From contig JAODUO010001590.1 of NCBI GenBank assembly GCA_025642075.2, forward strand, positions 31,001 to 95,000: 64,000 nucleotides of DNA, in the 5' to 3' direction. The translations under genes were made by a program, and so were the position numbers. Positions 44,925-56,757 of this stretch are shown here, in pieces; the first letter of the stretch is position 1, and the number at the start of each line of letters is the position of its first letter. Below the pieces are notes generated by a model that saw nothing but the letters and a program-made list of their open reading frames with translations, did no database searches and was not told the origin of the DNA. Origin of the DNA: Ridgeia piscesae. Its lineage: Eukaryota; Annelida; Polychaeta; Sabellida; Siboglinidae.

Positions 44925-45339
44925 TGACTGGTCACTGCAGACGGACAGCGGCCGGTCAACCTGTTTATCGAGCCTACAGCGTGTAGGAGAAAACAACATA
45001 ACCACCAGGTGTGTTGGTAAGTTAGTAACACAGAGGATTATTGTTATTTTGCGATATTCTGGTTACCCGCCGGTGCTAGTTATATTTATATAACTTTATC
45101 AAATACATTCTTTAGTTGTATTAGTGTTTGCATAAGCCTAAACAGTTGGTGTTTGAAATATCATGCATTTATTGTGATTTACCTTGATATACAAATACTA
45201 ATGTATTTGACACAATGTCTAGAATATTGCCTGAATATATCTCACTCTATGTAAAACTAGTGTTGAGTTTGTGTTCAAAGTAAGAATGAACGGTAACAAA
45301 TATGGTAACAGACAGTTTTACTTTTAGTCAACTGACTTT
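44925..45339. other. Intronic, no element recognised
   Basis: AT-rich remainder of the AF9/ENL intron. Confidence 0.4.
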
Positions 45340-45610
45340 GTATACATTTGGTGCAGTGGCTAGACCTTTGAACTCTTTACCAGGTGTCCCTGGGGTCATA
45401 TCCTGTGGTGATGTGTTGAACCTTGGGAAAGTTAACTCACTCTCCATTGTTCCAGTTCACTCAGCTGTATGAATAAGTACTGGGCTACATGTAGAATGTG
45501 TAGAATATGATAGTGGTACTGCCTGCCCATTGCAGAAGGATGAGGGAGTAGCGTCCCCAAAAGGGGCGATATGTCCAGCCAGATTTTAAAGATGGCCCGC
45601 GGCTGATCGA
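45340..45610 (+). mobile_element. tRNA-derived SINE (probable)
   Basis: A tRNA-like head (gtgcagtggctagacctttg ... ggggtcatatcc) is followed by gaaccttgggaaagttaact and a tail with gcgtccccaaaaggggc. A similar tail (gcgtccccaaatggggtc) occurs at 43973. Confidence 0.5.
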
Positions 45611-46282
45611 CACAGATGAACAGCAGCGCTCACTTAACTGTGCCAGCGTTGTCGTATAGGACTACTGCGGGTAGGAGAGAACCACTATGTACGATGTAGC
45701 ACAAATGTTGTGAATGTAATTAATTGGACCAATATTATTGTTATTAGTTGTTTTTGTAAATGGTTTGTGTTTGTTATATCATGTGTTTTTGTATAACTAC
45801 TTGTTATATCACTGGTTTTTATAACTCGTCCTTATAACAAGTCTTTGTAGTTGGCTGATGTTGAGAATGAGAGAATTGAAATACTATGCGTTCGTATAAC
45901 AATTGCTATCTCAATACACATTGCTCGTTCACGCCATGTAATACTAGTTTTATTATTTCACCATGTAGGTGTCAAGTATACCATGTGCAATAAACATTCT
46001 CATATCATCAGTGTGTGTAGTCTTCCAAGTACAAATGTTTACATATGGACAGTGGTGGATATTTGTGTACGAATATTCTTCATGCACTAATTGCAGAACT
46101 CAAGATGGTGCTCGATCGAACAGGCGTGGAAACAAAGTGGTCAGTCCTGAGGACTGGCTACTGCACAGAATAAAAACTTAGCATTACCTTTTTTATATAT
46201 ACAGCTGTATCTTGATCTTTGGAAGCTATTGGTGATGTGCAAAACAACATTCAGAACAACATGATCAATGCGTTTTTTATGT

Positions 46283-48272
46283 GTGTATGCCAGAGATGGA
46301 GTGAGTACAATACAAATGTACTCGAGTACGATTACTTTGAACATGCATGAGTACGAGTACTCAGAAAACAAATGTACTCGAGTACGAGTACGATTACTTT
46401 ACAATATACTCGAGTATGAGTACGATTACTTTAGAATGTAATCATGATTATTTTCATGATTACTTTAATGAATATCCTGTTTCTAACATAAAGGCGACTT
46501 TCATGGAATCCCTAGGTGTCATTCTTGTTCTGTTGTGTCACTATGTTCTAACTGATTACTGCTATCCACTATCCAGGTGTTATTATTATTAATAATTAGA
46601 CGACTTTCTCAGGTATTGGATGAATCATTTAATGCTGGATTAATAATTTAATTTATGGTTTCTGAATCAAATACAAATAGGAGGCATTTAAAAATTTCAA
46701 ATACACATGATCAAATACATTACAATAACAACACTTCAAAACCAGGGGGGCATATTCAAAAGAGTAGTATATCAGATGGGTCCAGACATGGGGGCAAATA
46801 CAAATGTATTTGAAAGTATTTAAATACTTTTTAAAGTATTTGTATTTAATGTTTAGGAATTAAAAGTATTTGTATTTAAATACTTTCCTAAAGTATTTGA
46901 GTTGTTCAAATGTTTTTTGGAAATACATTGTCAATATTAACATTTCTTTTTCACTGTCACATGTAATGCCTGCCAAACTGATTACCTTAATGCACTGCAA
47001 CTTCACCCAACAGTGTTAATTACTGATGAAGACACTTAACAGCAGGCTTCCTTCCCCCTGGCCCTGCAGTGACCACAACTTGTGTTTGCTCACAACCAGA
47101 GGATGGACCTAGCAGTGACCATAGGTCAATATCCCCTTTTGTTCTTTAGTCAGGCTTCAATTTGGCACCAAGTTATTCTGGTTTCCTGGCTGACTTTGAA
47201 GTTGAGCCTTCCTCACAACATGGTAGCAATGATTAGCAGTGTCTCTTCTGATGGCAACATAGGCATTGTATTATTATGGACCTCCTGGCTTAACATACAA
47301 ACAATATATTTTGGCCTTTACCTCTTTCAGTCAGTGGTCACTGTGATGCAGTTAGCAATAACAATACTCCCTAGCACTGGTCTGCCTGTTATCATATGAG
47401 CAAAACACTAATTATGCCTATAAACTAGATGTCTCAATATATGTTGCTTTTCTTTTACCTACATAGTAATACAAAATGAAAAGTATTTGAAAAATATATG
47501 AAAAAGTATTTGAAATACTTTTCAATGTATTCGTATTTAAATACATTTATATTAAAAAGTATTTGTAAACCCTCAATAATATTTGTATTTAAATATATTT
47601 CAATGTTTTTGACCCCATGTCTGGATGGGACAAAGACAGAATGGTTGTGGATTTAGACAGGTTTACAGTTTGCACTTAATTAAACATAATAGACAGGGCT
47701 TTAGCAGCTAACCGCCCAGACCCAGTCAGGATTCTGGATGTTGGAAATATGACCAGTCATTCACACCATACTGACAGAGCAAAAGGTACAGGTGGGGCTG
47801 TGGCATGGCTTCTAAAATTACAAAGCAACATGTTAGGGGATGCTTATCTCCTGCAGTGCTTCCCAGCGACTGTCACAATATAACTTGTACTTTGTACTAA
47901 GCAGAAGGGTGAGGAGATGTTGCTTCTCTGGGAAGACAAGGTATTAATTAGGGAAATCTGACTGAATATTTATTTAACTGAAATGCTCAACAGTAATAGA
48001 AAATGAATACCTTGATTATTATTATTACATTTATTAGATTACTTCTACTATTGCCATTTTTATCTGTCTAATATATTTGCTTGCAAATGTTCATATGAAA
48101 AAAATGTAATCGTGAGAAGTAATCGAGAGTACAATTACTTTGGTAATGTACTCGAGTACGAATACGATTACTTTCCTCCGTACTCGAGTATGAGTACTCA
48201 AAAAGTACTCGTACTCGAGTACGAGTACGAGTACAAGTACACGAGTACGATTACTCCATCTCTGGTGTATGC
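46283..48272. mobile_element. hAT nonautonomous element, 1.97 kb, with 8-bp TSD
   Basis: The element proper is 46291-48264. Terminal repeats are cagagatggagt and actccatctctg. Identical 8-bp flanks gtgtatgc (46283-46290 and 48265-48272) form a target-site duplication of hAT length. Subterminal DNA is dense in gtactcgagtacgagtacga motifs in both orientations. No transposase is encoded, and a second element is nested inside. It lies in the AF9/ENL intron, ending about 80 bp from the YEATS exon 1 donor. Confidence 0.9.
46775..47631. mobile_element. Nested hAT-like MITE (AAATACTTT family)
   Basis: The element 46783-47623 has terminal repeats cagacatgggggcaaa and tttgaccccatgtctg. Flanks gatgggtc and gatgggac (7/8) look like an aged 8-bp target duplication. 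The interior is rich in aaatactttt/aaaagtattt. It is the same family as 20575-21310. Confidence 0.82.
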
Positions 48273-48344
48273 ATGTGTGTGTGTGTATGTGTGCGTGCGT
48301 GCGTGTATGTATGTGTGTGACATCATGTGTGTGTGTCAGCTTAC

Positions 48345-48522
48345 CTCGTTTCGGCTTCGCGAAACTCTCGTGTAGATGGAAGATGACTTTCTGGACGAAG
48401 TGTTGTAGGTTGCTCCCCTCGGGCGCCCGCACAAACACTGTCCAGTCATGGGTGAAACCCTCGGGCGTCGGCTTGGTGCGAATCTCTGCCCGGTGTCCAA
48501 GCTCCAACTTCACTTGCACCGA
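48345..48522 (-). CDS. MLLT3-like: AF9/ENL homologue, YEATS domain exon 1
   Basis: After acceptor cacttcctgtttcag the frame reads [50 protein letters not shown] and AKPKR, ending phase 1 at CGAG|gtaagc. This matches the phase-1 acceptor at 43239. It is the N-terminal half of YEATS. Family proteins have only a few residues before VQVKLELG, so the start codon should be in a short upstream exon not securely located. An in-frame ATG at 48585 also exists without splicing. Confidence 0.92.
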
Positions 48523-48989
48523 CTGAAACAGGAAGTGACATAATAGGTCGACATTCACCTGCACCAACAGTTGGCGAACTGACATCGCAAAACGGAGGTT
48601 AACAGACTTACAATTAGAAAGTTCACTTTGGAGCTCTAAGTCAGAACATTAGTTAATTTCACAGAGTATACATATCATACGTCCAATTTTTAGTTGCAAT
48701 GTAACAATATTTCCATCCAGTCTTATACTGATGTTCGCTGAACATCGATCAGAGTTAGTCAGAAACTCTATCTTGGATTCTGTGACTGTGAATTTATGTT
48801 ACCATCCATTCTGTTGAATTAGTCCAAGATGATGTACACTTGTATCATGTTCCGACACTGTCATCTGTAAAATGGTGGGGTCCAGTGCCTTCAGACAATC
48901 ACCACTACAATCACCACTGACACCAGTAGAGTTGTACACTATAGGTAAGCCCAGGTTAGCTAGGTATTGGATCAACTCCATCATTTGAC

Positions 48990-49320
48990 AGAGTGAGGCG
49001 CAGCGGTTGAATGGTTAGAGACAGTTGACTGGAGGAACCGGAGTTTGAATCCCGATTTTGACTGGTGTCAGATAGGGGTAGTAATGCTCCCTGGCTTGCA
49101 GTGATGTTGATATATATATATATATATATATATTGCCTTGTTAAAAAAATAGACAATTTCGTTCATTCGTCTGTTTGTATCTTTCAGATGATATGCTATA
49201 TAATTTGTTACTAGCCACTGCACCGGTCTCTTCTACTCCTACTTTGCTTCTAGTTGAAGTTCTCGCACCCAGACCCAGTGTCTATTTTTGCCTGGTGAAA
49301 TAAGCAAATCCGACGCAGGT
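48990..49320 (+). mobile_element. tRNA-derived SINE fragment (probable)
   Basis: A tRNA-like head gcgcagcggttgaatggtt with B-box-like gagtttgaatccc, then a body with ttcgtctgtttgtatctttc and cagatgat. It contains (TA)n at 49108-49132. Similarity to the SINE at 60921 lies in the ttcgttca ... tgt(a)tctttc segment. Confidence 0.5.
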
Positions 49321-49435
49321 AAATTGAAAAATACCTGCCGTGCTGTCACTGAGCCAGGATCTCATTCCCTGTAAACTGCTAACGCCAGAGTAATCACAGT
49401 AATCAGAATGATTATGGGCGAGTGTGGACATTTAC

Positions 49436-49508
49436 CGGAAGAAGATGCTAACTGGCCGACAGCGTAGGCCGTACACTGGGGGTGTTCCGTGTTGTCGATC
49501 GCCGACAT
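49436..49508 (-). CDS. Candidate first exon upstream of the YEATS exon
   Basis: The ATG at 49508 opens MSAIDNTEHPQCTAYAVGQL and reaches CTTCCG|gtaaat after 24 codons plus one base (phase 1). CpG-rich surroundings suit a promoter. The phase does not match the exon at 48522 (phase 0) but does match the acceptor at 43239, which would skip half of YEATS. It may belong to another gene or be chance. Confidence 0.22.
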
Positions 49509-49780
49509 GCTGTCGTAGACTTTGTTTCATGATTAATGCAGAAACAACAGATTAATTCTAATTTAGCAAACGGTTCACGGACATTGTCACATGTCAAGAA
49601 TTAACGTCGAGGCCAATGATATATTTTAGACCCTCAGACCTGGGGTACAGAGAGGAATTACGGCGATGCAACCTGGACCTAGCACTGATTTTGTCCTACG
49701 CCTGCGGTATTATTCCGAGTTGTTGACGCCACCAAAAGACAATCTACAACGACAGCGTACAATTATTTATTTAAATATAT

Positions 49781-50020
49781 GTAAGATTCGATTCTTCGTT
49801 ACCTGGTCGGTCATGGATATCGTTTGCAAACGCTAAATAGCCAAATCTTCCATAATTCTTTACAAAATTAACACGGTTTCCCACCGATCCGCTGATCTCT
49901 GTATTTACGCTGAACTGGTGTGACAAAGCGATGTAATCGGTAATGAACAAATAATCGTAGAAGGTTAACTTTTCCAGGGAAATTTTGCTATGGTAAGGGA
50001 ACATCCGCTCGCAGTTCGGC
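49781..50020 (-). CDS. Open frame, unrecognised (possible exon)
   Basis: The minus strand is open for about 80 codons with protein-like composition (ERMFPYHSKISLEKLTFYD, HQFSVNTEISGSVGNRV, NYGRFGYLAFANDIHD). A donor-like CAG|gtaacg lies at about 49803. No family is recognised. It may be an exon or transposon-derived. Confidence 0.25.
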
Positions 50021-50417
50021 AAATCTGTTTGTATTTGGGCTTGGGCCAATTTATTAGAAAATGTACTATATGTATGTCATTACTTAGGTTCAGGCAGGTA
50101 ATTATAATAATTGTATTCACATCAGATTGTTAATGGCATTTATTACATTTTTATACCTCTAATAATGGTGAGCAATAATTAGGCCAATATTTATTCCAAT
50201 GCCATATCTATTTAGCCCCCAAATGCTGCACAATGTCAGAGTAAAAAATTTTGTTCTGTCGGTATCACCATTTTTTTATATAGATATCTACTTGATGTTA
50301 ACTGTGGTTTTGTAAAAGCTAATATAAGTGAAGTTGTCCATAATTTCTAGTTCCTGTTCACATATTGGTTTGGTATCTGTACTGCTTCAGTGTAACAGCT
50401 GGACAAACCATGACTTC

Positions 50418-51005
50418 CCAGATAGTAAGCCTACGTTGGCCCAACTTTGGCCCAAATATGGTACCATTGGCATAATGTTGGCGTTCGGTGAACAACGTTG
50501 GGCCAACATTGGGCCAACGATGTACCGCCAACATAAATTTAAAATAAACTGAGTTTGCTATTATTAATGTTGGTAAAGCGATGGTTCAATTAATGACCCA
50601 ATCCACATAATTATACAGTAAAATGTTCAGTTCTACAAATCTGGGTTAACGTTGGGCCAATGTTGGGCCAACGTTGGATCAGCTCCAGATAGCAGACCTA
50701 CGTTGGGCCAACGTTGGCATTTTACATTGGGCCAACATTGGCAACGTACATTGGGCCAACGTCATTTTGCTCGTTGGCCCTACGTTGGGCCAACGTTGCC
50801 AAATTATAATCCAACATTGGCAAATTATAATCCAATGTTGGGCCAACATTGGTTTTGTGTTGGGCCAACATTGGCCCAATGTTGGGCCAACGTAAGCTTC
50901 TTATGTGCAGTATGTGGTTTTTTTTGGGCCAATGTTGGCCCAAAATTGAGTCAACATAAGCTTAATATGTGTATGTGGTTTTTATGTTCGGCCAATGTTG
51001 GCTTA
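50418..51005. repeat. TTGGGCCAAC palindromic tandem repeat
   Basis: Many copies of gttgggccaac/attggcccaa at irregular spacing. Each copy is itself close to palindromic, so both strands look alike and read VGPTLGQ-type peptides. Confidence 0.88.
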
Positions 51006-51129
51006 ACAAACATATTTTTTAGTCTTGTGTTTAGAAGCTACACGTTTAATTGTTATATAGTACACTGGTCTAGCACACTGGTCTTTTAATAATGGTTTAT
51101 TAATATGGAAATGCTCATAACATATACCA

Positions 51130-51701
51130 TCACATCACTACACTTAAATACACTCACACACATGCACACACTCACACACATCTACATACACACCAGGACA
51201 GCTACATGATACATGAACATACACACACACACGTTTACACACATTTACACACACGCGTTTATGCACACACTTACACACACACTTACAACACATAAACACT
51301 ACACACACCACATAATCACACATGTATGCACACCTATGTATGCATAAACACAAATGCGCAAACACTCATGTTCACACACTCGTATGACATACATGTGAAC
51401 ACACATAAATTATATATATATGCACACATATGTATGTGTGCATACGTATGCACACACGGATCGATTCGCAAGTATACACATATAGTCAACACACACACAT
51501 GCAGACACATAGACAACACATCAACAACACACACACACACACACATGCAGACACATAGACAACACATCAACACCACACACACCACATATACACATGCACA
51601 CAAGTACACTTATGCACAAACATGTATACATACACACACACATGCACACACAGATATGGGTGTGTATACATACACACAGATGCACACACACACAGGTACA
51701 T

Positions 51702-51777
<76 letters not shown>

Positions 51778-51806
51778 ATGTGGTGTGGTTATGTATGTAT
51801 GGTATG

Positions 51807-51863
<57 letters not shown>

Positions 51864-51921
51864 CACACACATACAACCAACATACACATACCACATACAT
51901 ACATAACCACACCACATAAAA

Positions 51922-51969
<48 letters not shown>

Positions 51970-51975
51970 ATGTAG
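51130..51975. repeat. Compound (CA)n/(TA)n/(TG)n microsatellite region
   Basis: CA-rich from 51140, then (TA)n, (TG)n at 51738-51775, (TA)n at 51810-51862 and (CA)n at 51926-51966. The ends are complementary and could fold. No gene. Confidence 0.92.
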
Positions 51976-52439
51976 ACACATACAAATTAATTGATATTCT
52001 AATGATGGTACAGTGATGGTTCAATTACTGACCTGATATGCATAATTATGCAATTTCATTTTTTATACAAATATCGAACATTGGGAATATGTTGGCCAAA
52101 TTCTATTTTTTCACCCAAAAAATTCATATAAAGCTTGATGCAATTAATGTATATAGTGAATTAAATTACAATTACTATGAAATATGTCAATTAGATTAAC
52201 CGGATGCATTTATCCGGTCAATCAAAGTCAAATATTGCTGTTTAACAAATATACACTGGCAAATATATGTCAATTATTCTACACTGTGCATTTGTTGCCT
52301 CACATGTGTACCATTTGCTTTTGGAATGCACCATTAACTGTTGCCTTCCATGTCTACCTTAACATAGTACTGCCAACATTGGTCAATCACCTTCCTGCCG
52401 TTTGCTGCCCTTCTTCCCTCGTGACTTCTGCCTGCTCTT
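51976..52439. other. AT-rich spacer, no gene seen
   Basis: One more gttggcca-type remnant at about 52090; otherwise plain. Confidence 0.4.
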
Positions 52440-53312
52440 CCTGCTGTCCTTCCTGCCTGCCCTTCCTGCCTGCCCTTCCTGCCTGCCTTCCTGCCTCCCT
52501 TCCTGCCTGCCTTCCTGCCTGCCCTTCCTGCCTGCCCTTCCTGCCTGCCCTTCCTGCCTGCCCTTCCTGCCTGCCCTTCCTGCCTGCCCTTCCTGCCTGC
52601 CCTTCCTGCCTGCCCTTCCTGCCTGCCCTTCCTGCCTGCCCTTCCTGCCTGCCCTTCCTGCCTGCCCTTCCTGCCTGCCCCTTCCTGCCTGCCCTTCCTG
52701 CCTGCCCTTCCTGCCTGCCCTTCCTGCCTGCCCTTCCTGCCTGCCCTTCCTGCCTGCCCTTCCTGCCTGCCCTTCCTGCCTGCCCTTCCTGCCTGCCCTT
52801 CCTGCCTGCCCTTCCTGCCTGCCCTTCCTGCCTGCCCTTCCTGCCTGCCCTTCCTGCTGCCCTTCCTGCCTGCCCTTCCTGCCTGCCCTTCCTGCCTGCC
52901 CTTCCTGCCTGCCCTTCCTGCCTGCCCTTCCTGCCTCCTGCCCTTCCTGCCTGCCCCTGCCTCCTTCCTGCCTGCCCTTCCTGCCTGCCCTTCCTGCCTG
53001 CCCTTCCTGCCTGCCCTTCCTGCCTGCCCTTCCTGCCTGCCCTTCCTGCCTGCCCTTCCTGCCTGCCCTTCCTGCCTGCCCTTCCTGCCTGCCCTTCCTG
53101 CCTGCCCTCTGCTCCTCGCCTTCCTGCCCTTCCTGCCTGCCCTTCTGCCTGCCCTTCCTGCCGTTTTCCCTTCCTGCCTGCCCTTCCTGTCTGCCCTTCC
53201 TGCCTGCCCTTCCTGCCTGCCCTTCCTGCCTGCCCTTCCTGCCTGCCCTTCCTGCCTGCCCTTCCTGCCTGCCCTTCCTGCCTGCCCTTCCTGCCTGCCC
53301 TTCCTGCCTCCC
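52440..53312. repeat. 13-bp minisatellite (TTCCTGCCTGCCC)n
   Basis: About 870 bp of a 13-bp unit with few variants. A 13-bp period gives a 13-residue peptide cycle (PSCLPFLPALPAC on plus, RKGRQEGQAGRAG on minus), so long open frames appear on both strands without being genes. Confidence 0.95.
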
Positions 53313-54299
53313 TCTCTCCCTGTGACTCCCTCTCCCTCCCATCCTCCCTCCTTTGTCTCTGCGTCACACTATATCTAGACCGTTTTCCCTATTCTTTCCC
53401 ACTCTTCTCTGCTCGTCTACACCCCTCTTCCTCCACGTTTTCGCCCGCCACTCGTTTTTTTACCCATTCTCTCATTCTCATTAAAGCGCACATGGATTCG
53501 GTCATGGCTATTTGCACACATGCACACGAACGTCGAAGCTATTTATGCCATACAAAGCAATTGTGTAATACCTGCCATGCTTCATTGACATTGTCACAGT
53601 TTAACACAGACAATGCAATCCGTCAATTGGTGTTGGACTTTCTTGGCACAGCTTTCGGCCTTTGTTGCTCCGCCAGAACGCAGGGGATGACAATATTGGT
53701 GATTGCTGACAGTTATTTACATTAGCAAATGACTGAAGGGTGCAACGACCAATAGCATGGAATCGTTGGGGTCAACATGTAGTTCTCCCGGTTAACAGTG
53801 CAAGGCCAACTTCATCTGTTTCTTGGTTTGTTCGATTGGGGTCGAGTGCAGTCGCCATTGCACGTTTGACGCTCAATGTAGTGTGACAGTTGGTCTCAAC
53901 TAAGGTGCACACAAGGTGCAGTTTGAGATGTCAGCAGACACTAGGATATCAACAGATTGCCGGAACACAACGAGGACGGGCACAGATTGGACGATGCAAT
54001 TACTCGAAGGTATGAAAGATTGTAGTGGTATCTAGAAAGGCAGCTATATATGGTCGTACATTCCATTATTGTCATATTATCATATTCGTGATTCAATGCT
54101 TGTTTCTGTTGTAATTCCTTTTATAGTATGTGTTCATAATTGCTTAGCAAGGATTGTGACTAGGTGTCCAGGTTTTATTCGGTCTATGCGGCTTCTAATG
54201 TCATTGCATTGTCTTCCTGTCCGATATCGTATTATCTTAATTGTTTAAATACATTGCGAAATTGCATTGAGAAAGATTGCCTAGCTTCGATCATTTCTT
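53313..54299. other. Intergenic, no supported gene
   Basis: Plus-strand frames continue from the array for some 130 codons (to 53725) with no family or splice support. Confidence 0.35.
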
Positions 54300-54975
54300 T
54301 ATGATCTAGTTTTTGCTTACCAATTTTAGTTATATGGAATTATGCGAATTATGTATCAACATTTTAAAGTAATTCCTTGTTATATGTTTATTATTTTATG
54401 TTTTGCTTACCAAATTTAGTTATATGGAATTATGCGAATTATGTATCAACATTTTAAAGTAATTCCTTGTTACATTTTATGAAGGACAAAATGGCGACGA
54501 TGTGTGCGCCATCTTGGTTTCACGTCGCCTGGTTGTAAAACATTCCTATCCATAAATCTGCATGGATGAATAATTATAGGTTCACATGTTAACATGTTTA
54601 ATGTATCATATGATATAATATAACATATAAACGATGTTTTTGCCTGTTTAAGCCAACACCATGTGGAAAACAAAATTATGATCACTATGCTGATTGCTGT
54701 CGATAATATCTTAAATAAAATAACTTAATTTGTCTACATCTGTTATATGTTTATTATTTTATGTTTTGTTTACCAATTTGAGTTATATGGAATTATGTAT
54801 CAACATTTTAAAGTAATTCCTTGTTACATTTTATGAAGGACAAATGGCGACGATGTGTGGATTGGTTTCACGTCGCCTGTTAAAACATACCTATCCTAAT
54901 GTGCATGGATGAATAATTATAGTTTCAAAGTTAACATGTTTAATGTATCATATGATATAATATAACATATAAGCA
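54300..54975. repeat. Local direct duplications
   Basis: tatatggaattatgcgaatt ... gtatcaacattttaaagtaa occurs three times (about 54330, 54420, 54785). A following about 155-bp block starting ttatgaaggacaaa and ending tatgatataatataacat occurs twice (about 54477-54630 and 54834-54972). Confidence 0.85.
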
Positions 54976-55364
54976 AGGTTTTAACGCCATTCTACAATGC
55001 AAATAACTTCACTGGAAATAGTTATATCAGTTTAAGTTAAGACAAGTTGACACCACAATCTCGCCAGTCAAACACTATATGGTATATAAAGAAAGGAAAT
55101 TGCTACTATAATTGTAACTGATGTGTATTCGATGCCTCGTGGCAAAGGGTGTATCACGTGATGCTCACAATATGGAGGGTCACATCCGGCAATGGAACGC
55201 CGGGCTTAGGGGGCAGATACTCCCTCCCTTTCTCGTAGCACAGTGGTCAGTTGTGAGGGTTGAAGGTCGTGACATTTCTCGCCAGGGGAACGTTGTAAGG
55301 AGCAACCAAAGCGGAGTCCCGAGCCCAAGTAGATACATTAGATACTGTACTATGTACTAATGTC

Positions 55365-55790
55365 CTGTTATAATAACCACCATTAAAAACTCATGCTTGT
55401 GGGAAACAACTGTACTGGTTTTGTAATTTGTCACAATCATTCAAATAGGGTGTTTGACAGCCATGGTGACGGTTAGCAGTGTTATCCAGGAAAAGTGAAT
55501 TTGTGTATACTTGTTTTTAGATTTTTAATAATTATGTATTACTGTCAGATGATATATATTAACATTTTCTAATAATATAAAATACAGTTGTGACTGATTA
55601 TATTTAGAATACTGTGTTGTATTGCAAATGCATTGTCAGTTGTTTGTCTAACCATTTTGTTCATTTGGATAGTTTAAGGTAATATCGATTCAGTGTTGTG
55701 TGTGGCAGATTCACACCCTGCTGGTGTTCCTTATGCAAACATTACATGTGTGCACACGCATTGATTCTATGTAATAGTTTTCAGATAATA
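55365..55790 (+). repeat. Direct repeat, copy 1 (sister at 57435-57905)
   Basis: Shares long near-identical blocks with 57435-57905, e.g. actggttttgtaatttgtca, taatatcgattcagtgttgt and ggtgttccttatgcaaacat, in the same order. Copy 2 has an extra segment of about 50 bp. Confidence 0.88.
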
Positions 55791-55855
55791 ATTATAACCA
55801 TGGTTTATTATATACCAGTACACCATGTGATTGTTCAACTCTTGCAGTTATAATG

Positions 55856-55881
55856 TGTGTGTGTGTGTGTGTGTGTGTGTG

Positions 55882-55956
<75 letters not shown>

Positions 55957-56006
55957 TGTGTCTGTGTCTGTGTGTCTGTGTCTGTGTCTGTGTGTCTGTG
56001 CGTGAA
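55856..56006. repeat. (GT)n/(GTCTGT)n microsatellite
   Basis: gt dinucleotides passing into tctgtg units. Confidence 0.95.
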
Positions 56007-56067
56007 TATATAACTTCAGAAAGTATGTGGAACATGCATGCACAAACTGTTTTTTAAGATAACATAC

Positions 56068-56135
56068 GTTGTCATTCAGCCATTCCCATGGCAAAAGTGT
56101 GCGCAAATCTTTCTGCGTCATGGTGATTCCACCAG
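56068..56135 (-). CDS. SENP/Ulp1-like SUMO protease, one exon
   Basis: After acceptor gtctaatgtgacag (two bases completing a split codon) the frame reads GGITMTQKDLRTLLPWEWLNDN. It ends at GACAAC|gtatgt, phase 0. The ITxTxKDLxTLxxxxWLND motif opens the C48 catalytic domain of sentrin-specific proteases, which mature SUMO and remove it from substrates. The next residues expected are V/I-INFYL. The catalytic His/Asp/Cys lie in exons I could not find in the window. Either the gene is spread over large introns or this is a relic. An 18-bp minisatellite fills the upstream intron edge. Confidence 0.6.
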
Positions 56136-56147
56136 CTGTCACATTAG

Positions 56148-56757
56148 ACAGAAGAGACAGTGGGGTATGAGAAGACAGTGTGGTGTGAGAAGACAGTAGG
56201 GTAGGAGAGCACAGTGGGGTATGAGAAAACTGTGGGGTATGAGAAGACAGTGGGGTAGGAGAGGACAGTGGGGTAGGAGAGGACAGTGGAGTAGGAGAGG
56301 GCAGTGGGGTAGGAGAGGACAGTGGAGTAGGAGAAGACAGTGGGGTAGGAGAGGGCAGTGGAGTAGGAGAAGACAGTGGAGCAGGAGAAGACAGTGGGTT
56401 AGGAGAGGACAGTGTAGCAGGAGAAGACAATGCGGTAGGAGAAGACAGTGGGGTAGGAGAAGACAGTAGGGTAGGAGAGGACAGTGGGTATGAGAGGACA
56501 GTGGGGTATGAGAATTTAAGACAGTGGTGTAGGAGAAGACAGTAGGGTAGGAGAGGACAGTGGGGTATGAGAAGACAGTGGGGTAGGAGAGGACAGTGGG
56601 GTAGGAGAGGACAGTGGGGTAGGAGAAGACAGTGGGGTAGGAGAAGACAGTTGGGTAGGAGAGGACAGTGGGGTCGGAGAGGACAGTGGGGTAGGAGAGG
56701 ACAGTGGGTAGGAGAGGACAGTGGGGTAGGAGAGGACAGTGGGGTAGGAGAAGACAG
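56148..56757. repeat. 18-bp minisatellite abutting the SENP-like exon
   Basis: About 33 copies of ggggtaggagaggacagt. On the minus (gene) strand it is a pyrimidine-rich actgtcctctcctacccc series ending about 13 bp before the acceptor at 56136. Confidence 0.93.

Noticed and set aside
47082..47399. 105-codon hydrophobic plus-strand frame
   Set aside because: Lies inside the nested hAT-like MITE, shows no transposase motif and no conserved pattern.
48523..48558. 36-bp intron between cag|gtgaatg and tttcag upstream of YEATS exon 1
   Set aside because: Too short for a metazoan spliceosomal intron; more likely intron sequence before the acceptor or unspliced leader.
52184..53725. Open frame of over 500 codons rich in Cys/Pro/Leu
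   Set aside because: Explained by the 13-bp minisatellite, which opens every frame; the flanks show no family motif or splice signals.
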